Source of the DNA: Alphaproteobacteria bacterium
GTDB taxonomy: Bacteria; Pseudomonadota; Alphaproteobacteria; Geminicoccales; Geminicoccaceae
Assembly: GCA_026984595.1 (NCBI GenBank)
Contig: JALSRW010000407.1
Span: 1-10,227, forward strand
Direction: 5' to 3'
DNA length: 10,227 nt
The number at the start of each line of letters is the position of its first letter. The stretch's first letter is position 1. Of the stretch, positions 6,202 to 10,227 are shown piece after piece. Made by a program: the position numbers and the translations under genes. The notes under the pieces were generated by a model. The model saw only the letters and a program-made list of their open reading frames with translations, made no database searches and was not told the origin of the DNA.

Positions 6202-6783
6202 ATGGGGACGGCCATGGCCGGGCGATCGGGCTGGCGGCGTTTCGTCGAGACCCTCGAGGAGAGCGTGATCGCGTTCATCTTCGCGGTCATGGTGCTGGTC
6301 ACCTTTTCCCAGGTGGTGGCCCGCTACGTGTTCAACGCCGGCGCCGTCTGGGCCCTCGAACTCACCACCTTCGCCTTCGCCTGGCTGGTATTGATCGGCA
6401 TCTCGTACGGCATCCGGCGCTCCGCCCATATCGGCGTGGATGCCTTCGTCCGCCTGTTTCCGAGCCCGGTACAGAGATTCTTCGGTCTGCTCGCGGTACT
6501 GGCCGGGCTCGCCTACGCCGGGATCATCCTCACCGGGGCCTGGGAATATGTCGGCAAGCTCTACAAGATCGGCATCGGTGCGGTGGATCTGCCGATCCCG
6601 CGCTGGATTCCCTACAGCGTGCTGATCCTGAGCATGGTGCTGATGATCCTGCGGCTGCTGGAGGCCGGCTGGCAGATCGTCCGGGGGGAACGGCGCAATC
6701 TGCTGGCCGACGAGGCGCGCGATACCATCAAGGAGATCCTGGGCGAGGAGGAGCCGGTGATCGACCTCGAGCGGAAGGGCTGA
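6202..6783 (+). CDS. dctQ: TRAP transporter small permease, DctQ family
   Basis: A 193-residue inner-membrane protein with four predicted helices at about residues 21-44, 50-70, 92-116 and 135-156, the standard DctQ topology. Family marks are QVVARYVFN (37-45) and WALELTTFAFAWLVLIG (50-66) followed by RRSAHIGVD (72-80). DctQ scaffolds the DctM subunit and helps dock the loaded binding protein. A weak AGGA lies 8 bases before the ATG at 6202; a second in-phase ATG at 6214 is preceded by GGGGA, so the first four residues are uncertain. The C-terminal tail is acidic and cytoplasmic. It ends one base before the dctM ATG (TGAGATG), so coupling is likely. Confidence 0.92.
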   Translation: MGTAMAGRSGWRRFVETLEESVIAFIFAVMVLVTFSQVVARYVFNAGAVWALELTTFAFAWLVLIGISYGIRRSAHIGVDAFVRLFPSPVQRFFGLLAVLAGLAYAGIILTGAWEYVGKLYKIGIGAVDLPIPRWIPYSVLILSMVLMILRLLEAGWQIVRGERRNLLADEARDTIKEILGEEEPVIDLERKG

Positions 6784-6784
6784 G

Positions 6785-8332
6785 ATGGCGATCGCCAGCC
6801 TGTTCCTCACCCTCTTCGCGTTGCTGCTGATCGGCACTCCCATCGCCATCGCCCTCGGTCTCTCCAGCGCCGTCACCATCCTCTTCTTCTCCGACGACAG
6901 CCTCGCCTCGATCGCCCTCAAGCTGTTCGAGACGATGGAGCATTACACGCTGCTGGCCATTCCCTTCTTCATTCTGGCCTCGGCCTTTCTCACCACCGGC
7001 GGGGTGGCGCGACGGCTGATCGATTTCGCCATCTCCAGCGTCGGCCATTTCCGTGGCGGCCTGGCCATGGCCGGGGTGCTGGCCTGCATGCTGTTCGCCG
7101 CGGTTTCCGGCTCCTCGCCGGCGACCGTGGTGGCGATCGGGTCGATCGCCATCGCCGGCATGGTGCGTGCCGGCTACACCCTCGATTTCGCCGCCGGCGT
7201 GATCGCCAATGCCGGCACCCTGGGCATCCTCATTCCGCCCTCGATCGTGATGGTGGTCTATGCCGCGGCCACCGACCAATCGGTCGGCCGGCTGTTCATG
7301 GCCGGCATCATCCCCGGGGTGGTGGCCGGTCTGCTGCTGATGAGCGGGATCTATCTGCGCGCCCGCCATCTCGAGCTGCCGCGCCTGCCCAGGACGGGCT
7401 GGCTGGAATGGTTCGAGAACCTGGGCGACTCCATCTGGGGGCTGCTGCTGATCTTCATCATCATGGGCGGCATCTATGGCGGCATCTTCACCCCCACCGA
7501 GGCGGCCGCCGTCTCCTCGGTCTATGCTTTCCTGATCGCCTGCTTCGTCTATCGCGACATGGGACCGCTGCGGGACCGCGAACCGGCGCCGACCACCCAC
7601 GGCATCGCTCTGGTGCTGCTGGTAGGCGGTCTCGTCTTCGGCTTCGGCATGGCCAGCGGCGCCTTCGACACGGGGCGGGCCTCGATCGGCCTCGTCCTGC
7701 TGGCGGCGATGGCCGCGCTCTATCTGCTGCTGGCACCGATGCGGGGCGTGAAGAAGCCGCATCTGGCCCTGCTGCGCTCGGTCATCGAGCTGGTGGTCTA
7801 CATGCCGGCCGCCTGTTTCCATCGCGACACCCGCCATGTGATGCTGGAGGCGGGGCGTACCACCATCATGCTGCTGTTCATCATCGCCAACGCGATGCTC
7901 TTCGCGCATGTGCTGACCACCGAGCGCATTCCCCACACCATCACCCAGTGGATCGTCGGCAGCGGCTTCGAATGGTGGTCCTATCTGATCATCGTCAACA
8001 TCCTGCTGCTGATCGCCGGCAACTTCATGGAGCCCTCGGCGATCCTCCTGATCATGGCGCCGATCCTGTTCCCGATCGCGGTCCAGCTCGGCATCGACCC
8101 GATCCATCTGGGCATCATCATGGTGGTCAACATGGAGATCGGGATGATCACGCCGCCGGTGGGGCTCAATCTCTTCGTCACCTCGGGCATCACCGGCATG
8201 CCGGTGCTGCGGGTGGTGCGCGCCTCCCTCCCCTGGCTGGCCATCCTGCTGTTCTTCCTGATTCTGGTGACCTACATTCCGATTCTCTCCACCCTCATTC
8301 CCGATCTCGCCTACGGGCCGCTGACGCCGTAG
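6785..8332 (+). CDS. dctM: TRAP transporter large permease, DctM family, long form
   Basis: A 515-residue, many-helix inner-membrane subunit that carries out sodium-driven substrate translocation with DctPQ. Family marks include SGSSPATVVAIGSIA, the IPPSIVMVVYA stretch in the first half, and GNFMEPSAILLIMAPILFPI and EIGMITPPVGLNLFV in the second, each in the expected order. The usual length is about 425-440 residues; the excess is an insertion of about 86 residues (260-345, near 7562-7819) between FVYRDM and LEAGRTTIM, with two extra predicted helices (about 272-294 and 299-319) and an amphipathic stretch. Without it the protein would be about 429 residues. Such long forms may exist elsewhere; I cannot check how common they are. 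Confidence 0.92.
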   Translation: MAIASLFLTLFALLLIGTPIAIALGLSSAVTILFFSDDSLASIALKLFETMEHYTLLAIPFFILASAFLTTGGVARRLIDFAISSVGHFRGGLAMAGVLACMLFAAVSGSSPATVVAIGSIAIAGMVRAGYTLDFAAGVIANAGTLGILIPPSIVMVVYAAATDQSVGRLFMAGIIPGVVAGLLLMSGIYLRARHLELPRLPRTGWLEWFENLGDSIWGLLLIFIIMGGIYGGIFTPTEAAAVSSVYAFLIACFVYRDMGPLRDREPAPTTHGIALVLLVGGLVFGFGMASGAFDTGRASIGLVLLAAMAALYLLLAPMRGVKKPHLALLRSVIELVVYMPAACFHRDTRHVMLEAGRTTIMLLFIIANAMLFAHVLTTERIPHTITQWIVGSGFEWWSYLIIVNILLLIAGNFMEPSAILLIMAPILFPIAVQLGIDPIHLGIIMVVNMEIGMITPPVGLNLFVTSGITGMPVLRVVRASLPWLAILLFFLILVTYIPILSTLIPDLAYGPLTP

Positions 8333-8417
8333 CGCGGGGCGATCACCTTTCGGGGCCGGGGCGGGGCCGGTAGACTCCGGCGCAGACGCCCGTTTCTCCG
8401 GCCGGATCGGACCGCCG
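8333..8417. other. Intergenic gap between dctM and the antiporter, with a G-rich repeat
   Basis: This 85-bp gap contains GGGGCCGG twice within 8352-8370 (G-tracts of 4, 4, 4 and 2), which could in principle fold as a two-tier G-quadruplex. A weak -10-like TAGACT lies at 8371-8376 without a good -35. No intrinsic terminator (hairpin plus T-run) is visible, so readthrough from dctM into the antiporter is possible. Confidence 0.35.
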
Positions 8418-10076
8418 ATGCCCGATATGTCCAATCTGCTCCAGCTCGTGGTGGTGCTGGCCACCGCGCTGCTGCTCGTGCTGGGCTCGCTGCGGCTGGG
8501 CCTCGGCGTGGTGGTCGGATATCTGCTGGCCGGCGTGCTGCTCGGCCCGCAGGGGCTGGGGGTGATCGAGGAGAGCGCGCTGGTTCACGCCTTCGGCGAG
8601 TTCGGCGTGGTCTTCCTGCTGTTCGCCATCGGTCTCGAGCTGCCGCTCGCGCGGTTGCGGACGATCGGCCTCAGGAGCTTCGTCCTGGGTGGTCTGCAGA
8701 TCGCGGTCACCACTGCGGTCATCGCCGGCACGGCGCTGCTGCTGGGTGCGCCGCCGCGTCTCGCGGTGGTCATCGGCTTCGCCCTCGCGCTCTCCTCGAC
8801 CGCCGTCGTCCTGCGTCTGCTGAGCGAGCAGGACGGGCTGCGCACCCGTTTCGGCCGCAGCGCCTTCGCCATTCTGATGGTCCAGGACGTGGCGGTCGGC
8901 CCGCTGCTGATCACCGTCTTCGCACTCGGCCGTGGGGAAAGTCCGCTCGCCGAAATCGCCCTCACCCTGCTCGAGAGCATTCTGTTCGTGGTGCCGCTGC
9001 TGCTGGGGGGCCGGCGGGTGCTGGAATGGCTCTACCGCCGCGTTTCCATGTTCGCCCAGCCGGAGCTTCTGGTCGCCCTCAGTCTCCTGGTCGCGGTCGG
9101 CTTCGCCTATGCGACGGCGCTCGCCGGTCTGTCGCTGGCCTTCGGCGGTTTCCTCGCCGGCATGCTGCTCGCCGACAGCTCCTATCGCCATCAGGTCGCC
9201 GCCGATATCGGTTCGTTCCGGGGCCTGCTGGTCGGTCTGTTCTTTGTCACCGTCGGCCTCGGCCTCGAAATCTGGCGGCCACTGCCGGAATGGGGCGAGG
9301 TGCTGCTGATCGCGCTCACCCTGCTGCTGGTCAAGGGGGCGATCCTCACCCTCCTGATGCTGGCCGGCGGGCTGGGGCGGGAGCTCGCTTGGCGGGTCGG
9401 GTTGCTGCTCGCCCAGGGCGGCGAATTCGCCTTCGTGCTGTTCGCGGCGGCCGCCGGCTTTCCGGCCCTCGCCCATCCGGTACTCGGCGAGCTGGGCCTC
9501 GCGGTGGCGCTGAGCATGGCGGCGACACCGCTGCTCGTGCGGTTGAGCGGGGCATCGGTGACGCCGCGCTCGGCGGTCGCCGTGCCGCATGCCGAGGATG
9601 TGCGCGATGCCGATCCCGGAGCGAGCGGGCATGTGGTCGTCGCCGGCGCCGGGCCGGCGGGGCAGCGGGTGGCGGCGGCGCTCGGCGAAGCCGGCATTGC
9701 GGTGATCGGGCTGGACAGTTCGGTGGAACGCATCGCCCGGGCGCGACGGCGCGGCCTGCCCTTCTTCTTCGGCGATGTCACCCGCCCCGACATTCTCGAG
9801 GATGTGCAGGTGGAGCGGGCCCGGGCCATGGTCCTGGCCCTCGAGGATCAGCGCTGCATGTGTCAGGCGGCGGGCCTGCTGCGCTATCTGTTCCCCGATC
9901 TGCCGCTTCTCGTGCGGGTGGTCGAAGAGGAGGACTGCGAGATCTTCCGCGAGCTGGGCGTCACCCTGGTGGTGCCGGAGATCGTCGCCACCGGTCGCGT
10001 GCTGGCCGATGCCACCCTGCGTCTGCTCGCCGACCGGCCGGTCAGGGAGCGGGAGGATGCGGAGGAGGTCAGCTAG
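8418..10076 (+). CDS. CPA2-family monovalent cation:proton antiporter with RCK (TrkA-N) domain, Kef-like
   Basis: A 552-residue inner-membrane antiporter. Residues about 5-385 form the exchanger domain of roughly a dozen helices, with GYLLAGVLLGP (34-44), the SSTAVV motif (126-131), the Gln156-Asp157 pair typical of Kef/CPA2 transport sites, FFVTVGLGLE and AQGGEFAFVLF. Residues from about 405 are a cytoplasmic Rossmann-fold RCK domain with VVVAGAGPAG (406-415) and a downstream acidic residue in LDSS for nucleotide binding. The ligand would be NAD(H) or a nucleotide. It lacks the additional C-terminal region of full-length KefC (about 620 residues) and no KefF/KefG partner is nearby, so glutathione gating is not supported; K+ or Na+ exchange is the safe call. 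The start has no strong ribosome site; ATG 8427 is an alternative. Confidence 0.9.
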   Translation: MPDMSNLLQLVVVLATALLLVLGSLRLGLGVVVGYLLAGVLLGPQGLGVIEESALVHAFGEFGVVFLLFAIGLELPLARLRTIGLRSFVLGGLQIAVTTAVIAGTALLLGAPPRLAVVIGFALALSSTAVVLRLLSEQDGLRTRFGRSAFAILMVQDVAVGPLLITVFALGRGESPLAEIALTLLESILFVVPLLLGGRRVLEWLYRRVSMFAQPELLVALSLLVAVGFAYATALAGLSLAFGGFLAGMLLADSSYRHQVAADIGSFRGLLVGLFFVTVGLGLEIWRPLPEWGEVLLIALTLLLVKGAILTLLMLAGGLGRELAWRVGLLLAQGGEFAFVLFAAAAGFPALAHPVLGELGLAVALSMAATPLLVRLSGASVTPRSAVAVPHAEDVRDADPGASGHVVVAGAGPAGQRVAAALGEAGIAVIGLDSSVERIARARRRGLPFFFGDVTRPDILEDVQVERARAMVLALEDQRCMCQAAGLLRYLFPDLPLLVRVVEEEDCEIFRELGVTLVVPEIVATGRVLADATLRLLADRPVREREDAEEVS

Positions 10077-10227
10077 CCCCTTCCGACAGCAGGCCGCGGA
10101 TCACCGCCTGGGTCTCGTCGCTGTCCCATTCGGCGATGCCCAGGAGGCGCCCGGCCTCTCGGCCCTGGCGATCGACCAGCAGGGTGGCGGGCAGGCCGGG
10201 AACCCGGAGCGCCCGGGTTGCCGCCAT
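10069..10227 (-). CDS. C-terminal fragment of a TlpA-like thioredoxin-fold protein
   Basis: The last 52 codons of a minus-strand gene, continuing past the right edge. The stretch LRVPGLPATLLVDRQGRE contains the cis-proline loop (GLPAT) and the beta-strand/turn (TLLVDRQGR) typical of TlpA/ResA-type thioredoxin domains. It is followed by RLLGIAEWDS and a terminal helix (DETQAVIRGLL), the normal end of the fold. The CXXC active site and any signal peptide would lie beyond the window. A methionine codon falls exactly at 10227, but homology suggests it is internal. Such proteins are usually periplasmic thiol-disulfide reductases in cytochrome c maturation or oxidative folding. The stop overlaps the convergent antiporter gene by 8 bp. 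Confidence 0.8.
   Translation of the reverse strand: MAATRALRVPGLPATLLVDRQGREAGRLLGIAEWDSDETQAVIRGLLSEGAS

Noticed and set aside
6728..8464. A 578-codon minus-strand open frame opposite dctM
   Set aside because: It lies antisense to a clear permease gene, and its Q/H/D/G-rich translation is what antisense reading of hydrophobic GC-rich codons gives. No recognisable domain or ribosome site.
8343..9632. A 429-codon minus-strand open frame opposite the antiporter
   Set aside because: Same reason: charged, low-complexity antisense translation of a well-supported membrane protein.
1..10227. tRNA/rRNA genes, insertion sequences, CRISPR arrays or prophage genes
   Set aside because: None of the hallmark motifs, transposase genes or spaced repeats were seen; nearly all sequence is accounted for by metabolic and transport genes of uniform composition.

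Overview
The window is a GC-rich (roughly two-thirds G+C by eye), densely packed bacterial segment with no RNA genes, mobile elements or CRISPR. The gene families (YjlB-type cupin, patatin with a DUF3734-like tail, mesaconyl-C1-CoA-hydratase-like MaoC protein, AtuA family, long DctM, CPA2 antiporter) suggest Pseudomonadota, most likely an alphaproteobacterium of Rhodospirillales type. That placement is inference from protein resemblance, not from a marker gene.

Layout. (1) Positions 1-113, minus: N-terminus of a single-pass membrane protein, cut by the window edge. (2) 114-355: divergent intergenic region with an 11-bp-period direct repeat. (3) 356-910, plus: YjlB-family cupin. (4) 903-4953, minus: a four-gene block read leftward, atuA-like large gene, atuA-like small gene (4-bp ATGA overlap), a 120-bp gap with a hairpin, a MaoC-type hydratase, then a patatin-like hydrolase (GTGA overlap). 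The patatin gene ends by overlapping the cupin gene tail to tail by 8 bp. (5) 4954-5129: 176-bp divergent control region with a good sigma70-like promoter facing right. (6) 5130-8332, plus: complete TRAP transporter dctP-dctQ-dctM, with a 17-bp-stem hairpin between dctP and dctQ. (7) 8418-10076, plus: CPA2/Kef-type cation:proton antiporter with an RCK (TrkA-N) domain. (8) 10069-10227, minus: C-terminus of a TlpA-like thioredoxin-fold protein, cut by the right edge and again overlapping its convergent neighbour by 8 bp.

How the genes may work together. The most coherent reading is a divergent catabolic module. DctPQM would import a C4-dicarboxylate or related branched diacid across the inner membrane, and the AtuA pair plus the MaoC hydratase would process the acid or its CoA thioester in the cytoplasm. 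The MaoC protein resembles the mesaconyl-C1-CoA (2-methylfumaryl-CoA) hydratase of the ethylmalonyl-CoA and related C5-diacid pathways. The AtuA family has no settled biochemical reaction, and the patatin-like hydrolase, translationally coupled to MaoC, is an unusual partner. No CoA ligase, CoA transferase or C-C lyase is in the window, so the pathway cannot be closed here. The cupin, antiporter and TlpA-like genes look like unrelated neighbours.
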